Below, in pieces: positions 8,706 to 18,771 of a stretch of DNA of 64,000 nucleotides. Source of the DNA: Geminicoccaceae bacterium (GTDB taxonomy: Bacteria > Pseudomonadota > Alphaproteobacteria > Geminicoccales > Geminicoccaceae); assembly GCA_025062095.1 (NCBI GenBank), contig JANXAZ010000002.1, positions 62,001-126,000 of the forward strand, in the 5' to 3' direction. The translations under genes and the position numbers were made by a program. Under the pieces are notes generated by a model that did not search any database, was not told where the DNA came from, and was given only the letters and a program-made list of their open reading frames with translations. How positions within the stretch are numbered: position 1 is the stretch's first letter; every line of letters starts with the position of its first letter.

Positions 8706-9875
8706 GTGTTGCGCTCCGTTCTCTCTCTCCTCGTCGTCTTGTTGCTGGGCTCGGCCGCGGCCGGAGCCTATTGGCAGTACGTGGCGCTACCGGCGCAACA
8801 CAAGCAGCAGGCCGCCGCCCCCGGTCGGGGCGGTGGCGGCGGTCCGGTGCCGGTCGAAGCCATGGCGGTCAAGGTCGCACCGGCCGAAATCTCGATCGAG
8901 GCGGTGGGCACGCTTCTTTCCAACGAGCGGGTGAGCGTGCGGCCGGAAGTCTCGGGGCGCGTCGCCGCCTTCCATTTCGAGGAAGGCGGGAAGGTCGCGG
9001 CCGGCCAGCTTCTCGTCGAGCTCGATGCTTCCGTGGAGCGGGCGAGCCTGGCCGAGGCGAGAGCGCGGCTGTTCTTGGCCCAGAACAATCTCGAGCGGGC
9101 GCGCGAGCTGCGGCGGAGCAACGTCGGCACCCAGCGGGCCCTCGACGAGGCCGAAGCCGCCTTCCGCATCGCCGAGGCGGCGGTCGAGCTCGCTCAGGCG
9201 CAGCTCGCCAAGCGCCAGATCCGAGCCCCCTTCGACGCGCGCGTGGGTCTGCGGCGGGTGAGCGTGGGCGAATTCGTCGCCGCCGGTACCGAGCTCACCA
9301 CCCTCGAGCAGCTCGATCCGATCAAGGTCGATTTCCGCGTCCCCGAACTCTTCCTGCCCGCGGTGCGGGTCGGCAACAGCATCCGCGTCGCGGTCGACGC
9401 CTTTCCCGGCCGGAGCTTCGAGGGCCGCGTCACCGCCGTCGATCCGGCGGTCGACGAGCGCGGTCGTGCGCTCGTCGTGCGCGCGACGATCCCCAACGCG
9501 GACGAACTCCTGCGGCCGGGACTTTTCGCCCGCGTCCGCCTCACCCTGTCGACCAAGCCGGAAGCTTATTGGATCGCCGAAGAAGCGCTCGTCCCGCAAG
9601 GAGCCGAACAGTTCGTCTTCCGTCTCCTCGATCAGGGCGACGGCAAACCCAAGAAAGTCGAGCGGGTGGCGGTCAAGACGGGTCTGCGCCGTCCCGGCGA
9701 GGTCGAGATCGTCGAGGGTCTGAGGCCCGGCGATCTCGTCGTCACCGCCGGGGTCACGCGGGTCCGCGACGGTGCGCTGGCGCTCGTGCGCCGGCTCGAG
9801 GAGACGCCGCCGCGGACCGGCGAGACGCCGGTTCCCACCGCGCGCTCCCCGGAGATCCCGGGGCGTCAGGGCTGA
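8706..9875 (+). CDS. RND efflux periplasmic adaptor (HlyD/MFP family)
   Basis: A 389-aa membrane-fusion protein linking an RND pump to an outer-membrane channel. It has an N-terminal membrane anchor or uncleaved signal (LLVVLLLGSAAAGAYW, residues 8-23), a Gly-rich linker, the lipoyl halves (RVSVRPEVSGRVAAFHFEEG and KRQIRAPFDARVGLRRVSVG), a helical hairpin between them (LFLAQNNLERARELRRSNVG), a beta-barrel domain (KVDFRVPELFLPAV) and a C-terminal membrane-proximal domain. The start is GTG 8706 or the adjacent TTG 8709. The RND pump starts 12 bp later, so the two form an operon. Substrates are unknown. Confidence 0.93.
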   Translation: MLRSVLSLLVVLLLGSAAAGAYWQYVALPAQHKQQAAAPGRGGGGGPVPVEAMAVKVAPAEISIEAVGTLLSNERVSVRPEVSGRVAAFHFEEGGKVAAGQLLVELDASVERASLAEARARLFLAQNNLERARELRRSNVGTQRALDEAEAAFRIAEAAVELAQAQLAKRQIRAPFDARVGLRRVSVGEFVAAGTELTTLEQLDPIKVDFRVPELFLPAVRVGNSIRVAVDAFPGRSFEGRVTAVDPAVDERGRALVVRATIPNADELLRPGLFARVRLTLSTKPEAYWIAEEALVPQGAEQFVFRLLDQGDGKPKKVERVAVKTGLRRPGEVEIVEGLRPGDLVVTAGVTRVRDGALALVRRLEETPPRTGETPVPTARSPEIPGRQG

Positions 9876-9887
9876 GGGGAGGGACCC

Positions 9888-12800
9888 GTGCTGCTCTCCG
9901 ACGTCTCGGTTCACCGCCCGGTCTTCGCCTCCGTCCTGAGCCTGGTGATCCTGCTCGTCGGCCTGATGGCCTGGAGCCGGCTCCCGGTGCGCGAGTACCC
10001 CAAGATCGAAGAGCCGGTGGTCTCGGTCCAGACCACCTATCGCGGCGCTTCCGCCGACATCATCGAAAGTCGGATCACGCAACCGCTCGAGGAGGCGCTC
10101 TCGGGCATCGAAGGCCTCGACGTCATGACCTCCTCGAGCCGGCCCGAGCGCAGTCAGATCAACTTGCGTTTCCGCGTCGATCGCGATCCGGAAGCCGCCG
10201 CCGCCGATGTTCGCGACCGCGTGGCCCAGGCCCGCGCGCGCTTGCCCGACGACGCCGACGAGCCGGTGGTCCGCAAGGTCGAAGCCGACTCGCAGCCGAT
10301 CATCTACATCGCGCTCGCCTCCGACCGGCACGGGCCGATGGAGGTGAGCGAGATGGCCGACCGGCTGGTCAAGGACCGGCTGCAGAATCTGCCGGGCGTG
10401 GCCGAGGTGCGCATTTTCGGCGAGCGGCAGCCTTCCATGCGGATCTGGCTCGACCGGATGCGGCTCGCCGGCTACGGGCTCACCCCGCAGGACGTCGAAG
10501 AAGCGCTCCGGCGCCAGAACATCGAGGTACCGGCCGGGCGCATCGAAAGCCGCGGTCGCGAGTTCGAGATCCTCGCCGAGACCGATCTCAGGACCGTCGA
10601 GCAGTTCAACGAGCTCATCATCCGCGACGCGGACGGTTATCTCGTCCGCCTCAAAGACGTGGGCGAGGCCCAGATCGCGCCTCTGAACGAGCGGGTGACC
10701 TCGCGCTTCAACGGTCGGCTCTCCACCTCCGTCGGGGTGGTCAAACAGGCGACCGCCAATCCGCTCGAAGTGGCCGCTGCGGTACGCGAAGTCCTCCCTA
10801 AGATCCGCGAGGTCCTCCCCGAAGGAGTAGTGGCGGAGATCGGCTACGACAGCACGATTTTCATCGAGCGTGCGATCGAAAACGTTTATCGTGCGATCGT
10901 GGAAGCGATCGTCCTCGTCGTTCTCGTGATCTTCTTCTTTTTGAGATCGCTGCGGGCCACGCTGGTGCCGCTGGTCACGATCCCGGTCTCGCTCGTGGGC
11001 GCCTTCGTCTTCATGTGGGCGCTCGGCTTCTCGATCAACACGCTCACGCTTCTGGCCATGGTCCTGGCCGTCGGCCTGGTGGTCGACGACGCGATCGTGA
11101 TGCTCGAGAACATCGCGCGGCACGTCGAGATGGGCAAACGGCCTTTCCGCGCGGCGCTCGACGGGGCGCGCGAGATCGGCTTCGCCATCGTGGCGATGAC
11201 CATCACCCTGGCCGCGGTCTACGCGCCGATCGCCTTCCAGACCGGGCGGACGGGGCGGCTGTTCGTCGAATTCGCGCTCACCCTGGCGGGAGCCGTGTTG
11301 GTCTCGGGCTTCGTCGCGCTCACGCTTTCGCCGATGATGTGCTCGCTCCTGCTCCGACACGAGCAGCGGCACAACGTCTTCTATCGGGCGATCGAGGCCT
11401 TTCTGGCCGGGCTCACCCGCGCTTATCGCGCGAGCCTCGCCTTCGCTCTTTCCGTGCGGCCGGCGGTCGTCGCGCTCGCGCTCGTGGTCGCCGGCTTCGC
11501 CGTGCTCTTCTTCCGGGGCCTGCCGAGCGAGCTCGCCCCGGTGGAGGACCGCGGCACGGTGGTGACGATCGGCGTGGCTCCGGAGGGCAGCACTCTCGCC
11601 TACACCGATCGCTACGCCCGCATGATCGAGGAGGTCTACCGCTCCCAGCCGCTTTTCGAGCGGATCTTCGTCGTCATCGGCTTCGGTAACGACGTCGCGC
11701 GGGTGACCGGCTTCGGACGATTGGTGGATTGGGACGAGCGGACGGTCAAACAGCAGGACGTCACCCGCGAGCTCGCCCCCAAGATGTTCCAGATCCCGGG
11801 CATCCTCGCCTTCCCGAGCAACCCGCCGTCCCTCGGGCAGAGCCCGGTGAGCAAGCCGGTGCAGTACGTGCTGCAGACCTCGCAGCCCTATTCCGTGCTC
11901 GAGCGCGCGGTCGAGCAGCTCCTGGCCGCCGCGCGCCGCAATCCCGGTCTTCTCAACCTCGATACCGACCTCAAGCTCAACAAGCCGCAGATCGCGGTCC
12001 AGATCGATCGCGAGAAGGCGGCGCTCATGGGCATCGACGTGCGCACCATCGGGCAGACGGTGGAGACCATGCTCGGTGGTCGCCAGGTCACCCGCTTCAA
12101 GCGCGACGGCAAGCAATACGAAGTGGTGGTCCAGGTGAAGCCGCAAGACCGCGCCACGCCCGGCGATCTCTCGCAGATTTTCGTGCGCGGTGCGGGCGGG
12201 GTCATGGTGCCCTTGGCCAACCTCGTGACCATCGAGGAAAAGGTCGCGCCCAAAGAGCTCAACCACTTCAACAAGCTGCGCTCGGCCACGATCTCCGCCA
12301 CCCTCGCGCCCGGCTACTCCTTGGGCGAGGCGCTCGCCTTTCTCGATGCCGAGGCCGCCAAGCTCGATCCTTCGATCGTCACCGACCTCGACGGCCAGAG
12401 CCGCGAGTTCCGCCAGTCGGCGACGGGTTTGTGGATCGTGTTCCTTTTGGCGCTCGTCTTCATCTACCTCGTCTTGGCGGCGCAATTCGAGAGTTGGGTC
12501 GATCCCTTCGTAATCATGCTCACGGTGCCGCTCTCGATGACCGGGGCCCTGCTCGCGCTCCAGCTCACCGGCCAGAGCCTCAACGTCTACAGCCAGATCG
12601 GCCTCGTCACGCTCGTGGGTCTGATCACCAAGCACGGCATTCTGATCGTCGAGTTCGCCAATCAGCTGCGCGCCCGCGGCCGCTCCATCGCGGATGCGGT
12701 GCTCGAGGCCTCGGTTCTGCGCCTGCGGCCGATCCTCATGACCACCGGTGCCATGGTGCTCGGGTCCGTCCCCCTCGCGCTCGCCACCGGGGCCGGGGCG

Positions 12801-13001
12801 GAAGGGCGCCAGGCGATCGGTTGGGTGATCGCGGGCGGGCTGAGCCTGGGCACCTTCTTCACCCTCTACGTCGTGCCCGTGGCCTATACGCTCTTCACGC
12901 GCCGGACGTTGCCGCGCTGGGTGCGCGAGCAGGCCGAGCGCGAGCGGCGCGAGGCGGAAGGCGCGGCCGTCGCGCCGCCCCGTCCGGTGCCCGCGGAATA
13001 G
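9888..13001 (+). CDS. RND family inner-membrane efflux pump (HAE1-like)
   Basis: A 1037-aa proton-driven resistance-nodulation-division transporter. The N-terminus (SVHRPVFASVLSLVILLVG) is the usual first helix; two large periplasmic loops follow. The TM4 proton-relay aspartates are present in GLVVDDAIVMLEN near residues 398-411, and the second helix bundle ends with the expected LVTLVGLITKHGILIVEFAN motif. GTG 9888 has an excellent ribosome site (GAGGGGAGGGACCC). Its sequence resembles the MexK/VexK/MdtB-like HAE1 subfamily more than heavy-metal CzcA. The adaptor is directly upstream; the outer-membrane partner may be the TolC-like protein at 1559-2959 (inference). Confidence 0.95.
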   Translation: MLLSDVSVHRPVFASVLSLVILLVGLMAWSRLPVREYPKIEEPVVSVQTTYRGASADIIESRITQPLEEALSGIEGLDVMTSSSRPERSQINLRFRVDRDPEAAAADVRDRVAQARARLPDDADEPVVRKVEADSQPIIYIALASDRHGPMEVSEMADRLVKDRLQNLPGVAEVRIFGERQPSMRIWLDRMRLAGYGLTPQDVEEALRRQNIEVPAGRIESRGREFEILAETDLRTVEQFNELIIRDADGYLVRLKDVGEAQIAPLNERVTSRFNGRLSTSVGVVKQATANPLEVAAAVREVLPKIREVLPEGVVAEIGYDSTIFIERAIENVYRAIVEAIVLVVLVIFFFLRSLRATLVPLVTIPVSLVGAFVFMWALGFSINTLTLLAMVLAVGLVVDDAIVMLENIARHVEMGKRPFRAALDGAREIGFAIVAMTITLAAVYAPIAFQTGRTGRLFVEFALTLAGAVLVSGFVALTLSPMMCSLLLRHEQRHNVFYRAIEAFLAGLTRAYRASLAFALSVRPAVVALALVVAGFAVLFFRGLPSELAPVEDRGTVVTIGVAPEGSTLAYTDRYARMIEEVYRSQPLFERIFVVIGFGNDVARVTGFGRLVDWDERTVKQQDVTRELAPKMFQIPGILAFPSNPPSLGQSPVSKPVQYVLQTSQPYSVLERAVEQLLAAARRNPGLLNLDTDLKLNKPQIAVQIDREKAALMGIDVRTIGQTVETMLGGRQVTRFKRDGKQYEVVVQVKPQDRATPGDLSQIFVRGAGGVMVPLANLVTIEEKVAPKELNHFNKLRSATISATLAPGYSLGEALAFLDAEAAKLDPSIVTDLDGQSREFRQSATGLWIVFLLALVFIYLVLAAQFESWVDPFVIMLTVPLSMTGALLALQLTGQSLNVYSQIGLVTLVGLITKHGILIVEFANQLRARGRSIADAVLEASVLRLRPILMTTGAMVLGSVPLALATGAGAEGRQAIGWVIAGGLSLGTFFTLYVVPVAYTLFTRRTLPRWVREQAERERREAEGAAVAPPRPVPAE

Positions 13002-13004
13002 ACC

Positions 13005-13817
13005 TCAGCCGGCGGCGTACTCGGCGAACCGATAGGGTCCCGGCCAGTCGCCCACCGGCACGAGGTGGGTGACCCAACGCCCATCGGGCAGCCGGAGGTG
13101 GAGCTGAAACCCCGGGGGTTCGAAGGTGAAGGAGGACGGTGCGGTCGGATCGAGGACCAGGCCCACCTGATGCGCGGTGGCGGGTGCGATCGAGGCGAGC
13201 GTGCCCGCCCAGAGGGTCTGGATCGAGCGGTGGACGTGGCCGCAGAGCACGCGCTCGACCCGACCGTGCGCGCGCACGAGCGTTTCCAGCCGATCCGGTG
13301 CGGCGAGCGCGATCGCGTCCATGAAGGGGATGCCGGTCGCGAAGGGCGGATGGTGCAGGGCGAGGACCACCGATCGATCGCGCGCCTTCGCGAGCGCGGC
13401 TTCGAGCCAGGCGAGACGCCGCGCGCACAGCGCTCCGCCTTCCGAACCCTCGACGAGGGTGTCGAGCCCGATGAGGACGAGGTCGTCGAGCTCGACCGCG
13501 AACTGCAGAAACGTCGGGTCCTCGGTCGGACAGAAGCGGGGCACCAGATGCGCGCGGAAGGCGCCGCGCTCGTCGTGGTTGCCGGGAATGGCGAAGACCG
13601 GCATCGGGAGCCGCTCGAGCTCGCGGGCGATCTGCGCGTATTCCTCGGGGCGGCCGTCGCAGGCGAGGTCGCCCGTGAGGATCACGGCATCGGGCCGGGG
13701 ACGCCGGGCGAGCAAGGTGTCGATCGTGCGCGCGAGCCCCCGGGCGGTATCCACGATGCGATAGGCTCTGCGCTCGGGGGAGGTGACGTGGGGATCGGAA
13801 ACGTGGGCGAGCAGCAC
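13005..13817 (-). CDS. cpdA: CpdA-like calcineurin-type metallophosphoesterase
   Basis: A 270-aa cytoplasmic dinuclear metallophosphoesterase related to 3',5'-cyclic-AMP phosphodiesterase CpdA (class III). The five metal motifs are all seen: HVSDPHV (residues 5-11), [22 protein letters not shown] and CGHVHRS. The start is GTG 13817. It converges with the RND pump gene (3 bp apart) and diverges from acnA with a 183-bp gap. Cyclic AMP hydrolysis is inferred from family resemblance; other small phosphodiesters are possible. Confidence 0.8.
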   Translation of the reverse strand: MLLAHVSDPHVTSPERRAYRIVDTARGLARTIDTLLARRPRPDAVILTGDLACDGRPEEYAQIARELERLPMPVFAIPGNHDERGAFRAHLVPRFCPTEDPTFLQFAVELDDLVLIGLDTLVEGSEGGALCARRLAWLEAALAKARDRSVVLALHHPPFATGIPFMDAIALAAPDRLETLVRAHGRVERVLCGHVHRSIQTLWAGTLASIAPATAHQVGLVLDPTAPSSFTFEPPGFQLHLRLPDGRWVTHLVPVGDWPGPYRFAEYAAG

Positions 13818-13897
13818 GACGCGCGGTCTCCTCGAAGGGTGCCTCCCGCCTACTCGCTTCGGGGCCGGTCCGGAAGCGGCGGCGCGATCCTGCCGCG

Positions 13898-13926
13898 TTG
13901 GAGCGGACGGCCCGAGGGTCTATATG
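13898..13926 (+). promoter_or_regulatory. Possible acnA promoter
   Basis: TTGGAG (13898-13903), a 17-bp spacer and TATATG (13921-13926) lie about 75 bp before the acnA start in the cpdA-acnA gap. The hexamers match the housekeeping consensus only at 3/6 and 4/6, so the call rests mainly on spacing and on the AT-rich -10 in GC-rich DNA. Confidence 0.3.
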
Positions 13927-14000
13927 CGGGACGACCCCGCCGGACCGGGGCGCTCCCCGCCGCGCGGCTCCCAGGACTGCGAGCACGAGGGACGAGTGCG

Positions 14001-16712
14001 ATGAAGATCACGGGATCCGACAGCCTGGGCGTCCGCCGCACGCTCGAGGTCGGCGGTGTCGCCTTCGACTATTTCTCGCTCGCCGAAGCGGCGCGGAAGC
14101 TCGGGCCGATCGAGCGGCTGCCGTTCTCGCTCAAGGTGCTCTTGGAAAACCTCTTGCGCTTCGAGGACGGCCGCACGGTCACGCTCGCCGACGTCGAGGC
14201 CGTGGCGCGATGGCTGAAGACGCGCACGAGCGAGCACGAGATCGCCTTCCGCCCGGCGCGGGTGCTCATGCAGGACTTCACGGGCGTTCCCGCGCTCGTC
14301 GACCTCGCCGCGATGCGCGATGCGATGCTCGCGCTCGGCGGCGATCCCCGCAAGATCAATCCGCTGGTGCCCGTCGATCTGGTGATCGACCATTCCGTGC
14401 AGGTCGACGTCTTCGGCACCCCCGACGCCTACAAGAAGAACGTCGAGCTCGAGTACGAGCGCAACGCCGAGCGTTACGCCTTCTTGCGCTGGGGCTCCCG
14501 GGCCTTCGAGAACTTCCGGGTGGTGCCGCCCGGCACCGGCATCTGCCATCAGGTCAATCTCGAGTACCTGGCTCGGGTGGTGTGGACGGCGCGCGAGGGC
14601 AATCGCGAGATCGCCTATCCCGACACCCTCGTCGGCACCGACAGCCACACGACCATGATCAACGGGCTTTCCGTGCTCGGCTGGGGCGTGGGCGGGATCG
14701 AGGCGGAGGCCGCGATGCTCGGCCAACCGATCTCGATGCTGATCCCCGAAGTCGTGGGCGTGCGGCTGGTGGGCGAGCTGCCGGAAGGGGCGACCGCCAC
14801 CGACCTCGTCCTCACGATCACGCAACTTCTGCGCAAGAAGGGCGTGGTTGGCAAATTCGTCGAGTTCTGCGGAACCGGCCTCGACCACCTGCCGCTCGCC
14901 GATCGCGCCACGATCGCCAACATGGCCCCCGAATACGGCGCGACCTGCGGCTTCTTCCCGATCGACCGGATCACCCTCGAGTATCTCGCGCTCACCGGCC
15001 GCGATCCGGCGCAGATCGCGCTCGTCGAGGCCTATGCCAAGGCCCAGGGGCTCTGGCGCGAGCCCGGCTCGCCCGACCCGGTGTTCACCGATCTCTTGGA
15101 GCTCGATCTGGCGACGGTCGAACCGTCCCTCGCCGGTCCCAAGCGGCCGCAGGACCGCGTGCCGCTCTCGGCGGTGGCGAAGAATTTCGAGGAGGCTCTG
15201 CCGAGCCTTCTGGGCGGAGCCGATCCGCGGGCCGCGGTGCCGGTCGCGGGCACCGACTACAGCCTGCGCCACGGCGACGTGGTGATCGCCGCGATCACCA
15301 CCTGCACGAACACCTCGAACCCCGGGGTGATGATGGCCGCGGGTCTTCTCGCCAAGAAAGCGGTCGAAAAAGGCCTCGACCGCAAGCCCTGGGTCAAGAC
15401 CTCCCTCGCCCCGGGCTCGAAAGTGGTCACCGATTATCTCGAGCGGGCAGGCCTGCAGCGTTATCTCGATGCGATCGGCTTCGACCTCGTGGGTTACGGC
15501 TGCACGACCTGCATCGGGAATTCCGGGCCCCTGCCCGAGCCGGTCGCGCGCGCGATCGAGGAGGGCAAGCTCGTCGTCGCGGCGGTGCTCTCCGGCAACC
15601 GCAACTTCGAGGGCCGGGTGCACCCGCAGGTCAAGGCCAACTACCTCGCTTCCCCCCCGCTCGTCGTGGCCTACGCGCTCGCCGGGTCGATCCGCTGCGA
15701 TCTCGCCCGCGAGCCGCTCGGCATCGGCAAGGACGGAACACCGATCCGTCTCGCCGACATCTGGCCGAGCCCGGCCGAGGTCGCGGCGGCGATCCGCGAG
15801 GCGGTGAGCGCCGATCTCTTCCGCAAGTCGTACGCGGAAGTGTTCGCGGGCGACGAGCACTGGGAGCGGATCGGACCCGAAGAGGCGGGGCTCACCTACG
15901 CCTGGGACGAGCGCAGCACCTATGTGCGCCGTCCGCCCTACTTCGACGGCATGCGTCGGGAGCCCGAGGTCGCTCTCCCCGATATCCGGGGAGCGCGGAT
16001 CCTCGCGATCCTGGGCGACAGCATCACCACCGACCACATCAGTCCGGCGGGCTCGATCGCGCGCGGCACTCCGGCGGCGCTCTACCTCGAGAGCTTCGGC
16101 GTGCAGCCCAAGGATTACAACCAGTACGGAGCACGGCGCGGCAATCACGAGGTGATGGTCCGCGGCACCTTCGCCAATATCCGCATCAAGAACGAGATGT
16201 TGGGCGGCAAGGAAGGCGGCCGCACGATTTTGCAGCCCGACGGTGTGGAGATGTGGATCTACGATGCCGCGATGCGCTACAAGGAGCGCGGCGTGCCCGT
16301 CGTGGTCGTCGGCGGCAAGGAATACGGTGCGGGCAGCTCGCGCGACTGGGCGGCCAAGGGTCCGGCTCTTCTGGGCGTGAAGGCGGTGATCGCCGAGAGC
16401 TTCGAGCGCATCCATCGCTCCAACCTCGTGGGGATGGGGGTGTTGCCGCTTGAGTTCACGGACGGCGAGAACCGCAAGACCCTGGGCCTCGACGGCAGCG
16501 AGGTGATCGACGTCCTGGGCCTTTCCGCCGGGCTCGAACCGCGCAAGCTCTTGGAGGCGGTGATCCACCGCGAGGACGGCTCGACGCGGACCATCCGGCT
16601 GCGCGCCCGCGTCGATACGGCCGAAGAGGTCGAGTACATGCGCCACGGCGGCATCCTGCCCTATGTCTTGCGGATGCTCTTGGCGCAGAGCGAAGCGCAG
16701 GGCCGGGCGTGA
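14001..16712 (+). CDS. acnA: Aconitate hydratase A
   Basis: AcnA interconverts citrate and isocitrate in the TCA cycle through a [4Fe-4S] cluster. The 903-aa product has the expected length and domain order. The cluster cysteines are at about 434 (TTCTNTSNP) and 500/503 ([11 protein letters not shown]), and the C-terminal swivel domain carries [12 protein letters not shown]. The start is ATG 14001: the frame is open for 310 more codons upstream, but that part has no aconitase similarity and overlaps cpdA on the other strand. The N-terminus [15 protein letters not shown] is typical of the AcnA/IRP1 class. It appears to be transcribed alone. Confidence 0.97.
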   Translation: MKITGSDSLGVRRTLEVGGVAFDYFSLAEAARKLGPIERLPFSLKVLLENLLRFEDGRTVTLADVEAVARWLKTRTSEHEIAFRPARVLMQDFTGVPALVDLAAMRDAMLALGGDPRKINPLVPVDLVIDHSVQVDVFGTPDAYKKNVELEYERNAERYAFLRWGSRAFENFRVVPPGTGICHQVNLEYLARVVWTAREGNREIAYPDTLVGTDSHTTMINGLSVLGWGVGGIEAEAAMLGQPISMLIPEVVGVRLVGELPEGATATDLVLTITQLLRKKGVVGKFVEFCGTGLDHLPLADRATIANMAPEYGATCGFFPIDRITLEYLALTGRDPAQIALVEAYAKAQGLWREPGSPDPVFTDLLELDLATVEPSLAGPKRPQDRVPLSAVAKNFEEALPSLLGGADPRAAVPVAGTDYSLRHGDVVIAAITTCTNTSNPGVMMAAGLLAKKAVEKGLDRKPWVKTSLAPGSKVVTDYLERAGLQRYLDAIGFDLVGYGCTTCIGNSGPLPEPVARAIEEGKLVVAAVLSGNRNFEGRVHPQVKANYLASPPLVVAYALAGSIRCDLAREPLGIGKDGTPIRLADIWPSPAEVAAAIREAVSADLFRKSYAEVFAGDEHWERIGPEEAGLTYAWDERSTYVRRPPYFDGMRREPEVALPDIRGARILAILGDSITTDHISPAGSIARGTPAALYLESFGVQPKDYNQYGARRGNHEVMVRGTFANIRIKNEMLGGKEGGRTILQPDGVEMWIYDAAMRYKERGVPVVVVGGKEYGAGSSRDWAAKGPALLGVKAVIAESFERIHRSNLVGMGVLPLEFTDGENRKTLGLDGSEVIDVLGLSAGLEPRKLLEAVIHREDGSTRTIRLRARVDTAEEVEYMRHGGILPYVLRMLLAQSEAQGRA

Positions 16713-16904
16713 GCGCGGGCCGCGGAGCCGTGCGCGCGAGCCGAGAGGGGTAGCCGAGCGGACGCGCGGCGAGGCGCCCGGGGCGGTCGCGGGCCCCGCC
16801 TTCTTCGCTCGCGCGCGGTTTGGCGTTGCGAGGGCGGTGGCACTGGTCGGCGCGCGCCGGCGCTCTAATTCGTCGGCTGTGTGCGGCTGCGAGCGAGGTG
16901 GTCG

Positions 16905-17507
16905 ATGGCGGATCGGGTCTTGAGCGAGGAGGGTCGCGATCTCCTGTTCTATTCCGGCCGTACCTTTTCCTACTGGCTCGATCGCGACGTCCCCGATTCT
17001 CTGCTCGAGGAGCTGTGGGATCTCGTCAAGCTCGGTCCGACGAGCGCCAACGGCCAGCCGCTGCGCGTGCTCTTCCTCAAGAGCAAAGAGGCCAAGAAGC
17101 GTCTCGAGCCGGCGCTTTCCGAGGGCAACGTGGCCAAGACGATGGCGGCGCCGGTGACCGCCATCCTCGCCTACGATACGCGGTTTTACGAGCTCCTCCC
17201 CGAACTCTTCCCGCACGAGCCGGAGGCGGTGGCCTGGTTCGCGGGGCCCGAGAACGCGCGCAAGGCGGAAGTGACCGCCTTCCGCAACGCGACCCTGCAG
17301 GCCGGATACTTCATCCTCGCCGCGCGCGCCCTGGGCCTCGATTGCGGGCCGATGTCCGGCTTCGACAACGCCATGGTCGATCGGGAGTTCTTCCCGGACG
17401 GGCGGTACCGTTCGAATTTCCTCTGCAACCTCGGCTACGGCGACCGCAGCCGCCTCCATCCGCGCAACCCGCGCCTGTCCTTCGCCCGCGCCTGCCGCAT
17501 TCTCTGA
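16905..17507 (+). CDS. Nitroreductase family protein, RutE/malonic semialdehyde reductase-like
   Basis: A 200-aa flavin-dependent oxidoreductase of the HadB/RutE nitroreductase subgroup. RutE in the Rut pyrimidine pathway reduces malonic semialdehyde to 3-hydroxypropionate. Supporting motifs are [15 protein letters not shown], the FMN-binding [16 protein letters not shown] (residues 38-53), and the conserved [22 protein letters not shown] 16905 follows GAGCGAGGTGG; length fits RutE (196 aa). A -10-like TCTAAT at 16864-16869 lies about 35 bp before the start, without a clear -35. No other rut genes are near, so a role in pyrimidine degradation is not supported here. Confidence 0.85.
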   Translation: MADRVLSEEGRDLLFYSGRTFSYWLDRDVPDSLLEELWDLVKLGPTSANGQPLRVLFLKSKEAKKRLEPALSEGNVAKTMAAPVTAILAYDTRFYELLPELFPHEPEAVAWFAGPENARKAEVTAFRNATLQAGYFILAARALGLDCGPMSGFDNAMVDREFFPDGRYRSNFLCNLGYGDRSRLHPRNPRLSFARACRIL

Positions 17508-17649
17508 GGCTCGGGGGGTGATGGCCGGCGCGTGAAATCCTCGTCAGCCGCTCGTCCGGCCCACGCCGAACCTCGGTTCTTTTCAAACCGTTGACGGTGA
17601 CGTCCGGCGGTCGGGGGGCGGCCGCGCGTTCATGTGGGGCGTCCGCCCA

Positions 17650-17680
17650 TTGATCCAGGACCAAATCGGTCCCGTATACT
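17650..17680 (+). promoter_or_regulatory. Possible rpoH promoter
   Basis: TTGATC (17650-17655) and TATACT (17675-17680) lie 55-85 bp before the rpoH ATG. The -10 matches 5/6; the spacer is 19 bp, longer than ideal. It is a housekeeping-like candidate and I see no heat-shock (RpoH-dependent) signature in the gap. Confidence 0.35.
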
Positions 17681-17734
17681 GGGGCAGCCGGGCCGAGGAG
17701 AAGCTCTCGGTTCCGGCGCTGGTACGGAGGCCCC

Positions 17735-18625
17735 ATGGTGGTGTTGTCGGAGACGGCGGACACCGACCGCGCCAACCGCAAGCTCGTGCGCGATTCGATG
17801 GCCGCACCGCTTCTGGAACGCGACCACGAGCGCGAGCTCGCGATCCGCTGGCGGCAGCACGGCGACGAGAAGGCCCTGCACGAGCTCGTCCAATCCTACA
17901 TGCGGCTCGTCATCAGCATGGCGAGCAAGTTCAAGCACTACGGGCTGTCGCAGGCCGATCTCGTGCAGGAGGGCGTGGTCGGGCTCATGCAGGCGGCCGC
18001 GCGCTTCGAGCCCGAACGCGAGGTCCGTTTTTCCACCTATGCCGCCTGGTGGATCCGCTCCGCCATGCAGGACTACGTGCTGCGCAACTGGTCGGTGGTG
18101 CGCACCGGAACCACCGCCGCCCAGAAGTCGCTGTTCTTCAACTTGCGCCGCCTGCGGGCGAAGATCGAGGAAGCCACCGGCGGTCGCTTGGACGACGAGG
18201 GACGAAGCAAGATCGCCGAGGAGCTCGGGGTCAGCCGCAGCGACGTCGAGGACATGGAGATGCGCCTCTCGGCGCCGGATCAGTCCTTGAACGCCGCGAT
18301 CGGCGAGGACGGCGACGACGCCTGGCAGGACTTTCTCGCCGACGACCGCCCGAACCCCGAAGAGACGGTGGCCGAGCTCAAAGACGGCCGCACGCGTTCG
18401 GCCTGGATCGCCTCTTCGATCGCCGAGCTCAGCGAGCGCGAGCAGATCATCATCCGCGAGCGCCGGCTGCGCGAGGACGGTCGCACCCTCGAGGAACTCG
18501 GGGCCAGGCTCGGCATCTCCAAGGAACGCGTCCGCCAGATCGAGCACCGCGCGCTCATGAAGCTCAGGGCGGCGCTCCTGCGGCGCATCGGCCATCCCTC
18601 GGAGCTCGCTCTTCTGGGCGGCTGA
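17735..18625 (+). CDS. rpoH: RNA polymerase sigma factor RpoH (sigma-32)
   Basis: The heat-shock sigma factor directs RNA polymerase to chaperone and protease promoters. The 296-aa product has region 2 (SYMRLVISMASKFKHYG and STYAAWWIRSAMQDYVLRNWS), the RpoH box right after it (QKSLFFNLRRLR), and region 4 with the helix-turn-helix (TLEELGARLGISKERVRQIE). ATG 17735 is preceded by GGAGG with a 4-nt spacer. Alphaproteobacteria often have two RpoH proteins; whether another exists lies outside the window. ftsH, a classic RpoH-controlled gene, lies about 10 kb downstream. Confidence 0.95.
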   Translation: MVVLSETADTDRANRKLVRDSMAAPLLERDHERELAIRWRQHGDEKALHELVQSYMRLVISMASKFKHYGLSQADLVQEGVVGLMQAAARFEPEREVRFSTYAAWWIRSAMQDYVLRNWSVVRTGTTAAQKSLFFNLRRLRAKIEEATGGRLDDEGRSKIAEELGVSRSDVEDMEMRLSAPDQSLNAAIGEDGDDAWQDFLADDRPNPEETVAELKDGRTRSAWIASSIAELSEREQIIIRERRLREDGRTLEELGARLGISKERVRQIEHRALMKLRAALLRRIGHPSELALLGG

Positions 18626-18687
18626 GCCGGAACCCCTGGAGCGCGGCGTCCGCGCGGAGCGATCTCCGATCCGTGGGCACGCGATCC

Positions 18688-18704
18688 GAACCGTCGACCG
18701 GTTC
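18688..18704. repeat. Inverted repeat GAACCG-N5-CGGTTC
   Basis: A perfect 6-bp dyad (18688-18693 with 18699-18704) sits 10 bp upstream of the -35 element at 18715, in the gap between rpoH and the next gene. This placement would suit an operator or activator site. Confidence 0.4.
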
Positions 18705-18714
18705 GCGTCAGTGG

Positions 18715-18743
18715 TTGACGAAATACCTAAAGACTGCTACGGT
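18715..18743 (+). promoter_or_regulatory. Probable promoter of the 18772 gene
   Basis: TTGACG (18715-18720) matches the -35 consensus at 5/6 and is followed after 17 bp by TACGGT (18738-18743), a weak -10. The region around it is markedly AT-richer than the surroundings. The start codon follows 28 bp later. Confidence 0.45.
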
Positions 18744-18771
18744 TTCCTCGTGAACGGAGCAGGAGCGAGCC

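Noticed and set aside
8787-12635. A very long minus-strand open frame opposite the RND adaptor and pump
   Set aside because: It is antisense to two clearly identified genes, has charge-rich low-complexity text, and appears because GC-rich third positions suppress stops on the other strand.
13920-17459. A 1179-codon minus-strand open frame opposite acnA
   Set aside because: It is antisense to aconitase and shows the histidine/arginine-rich pattern typical of reversed GC-rich codons.
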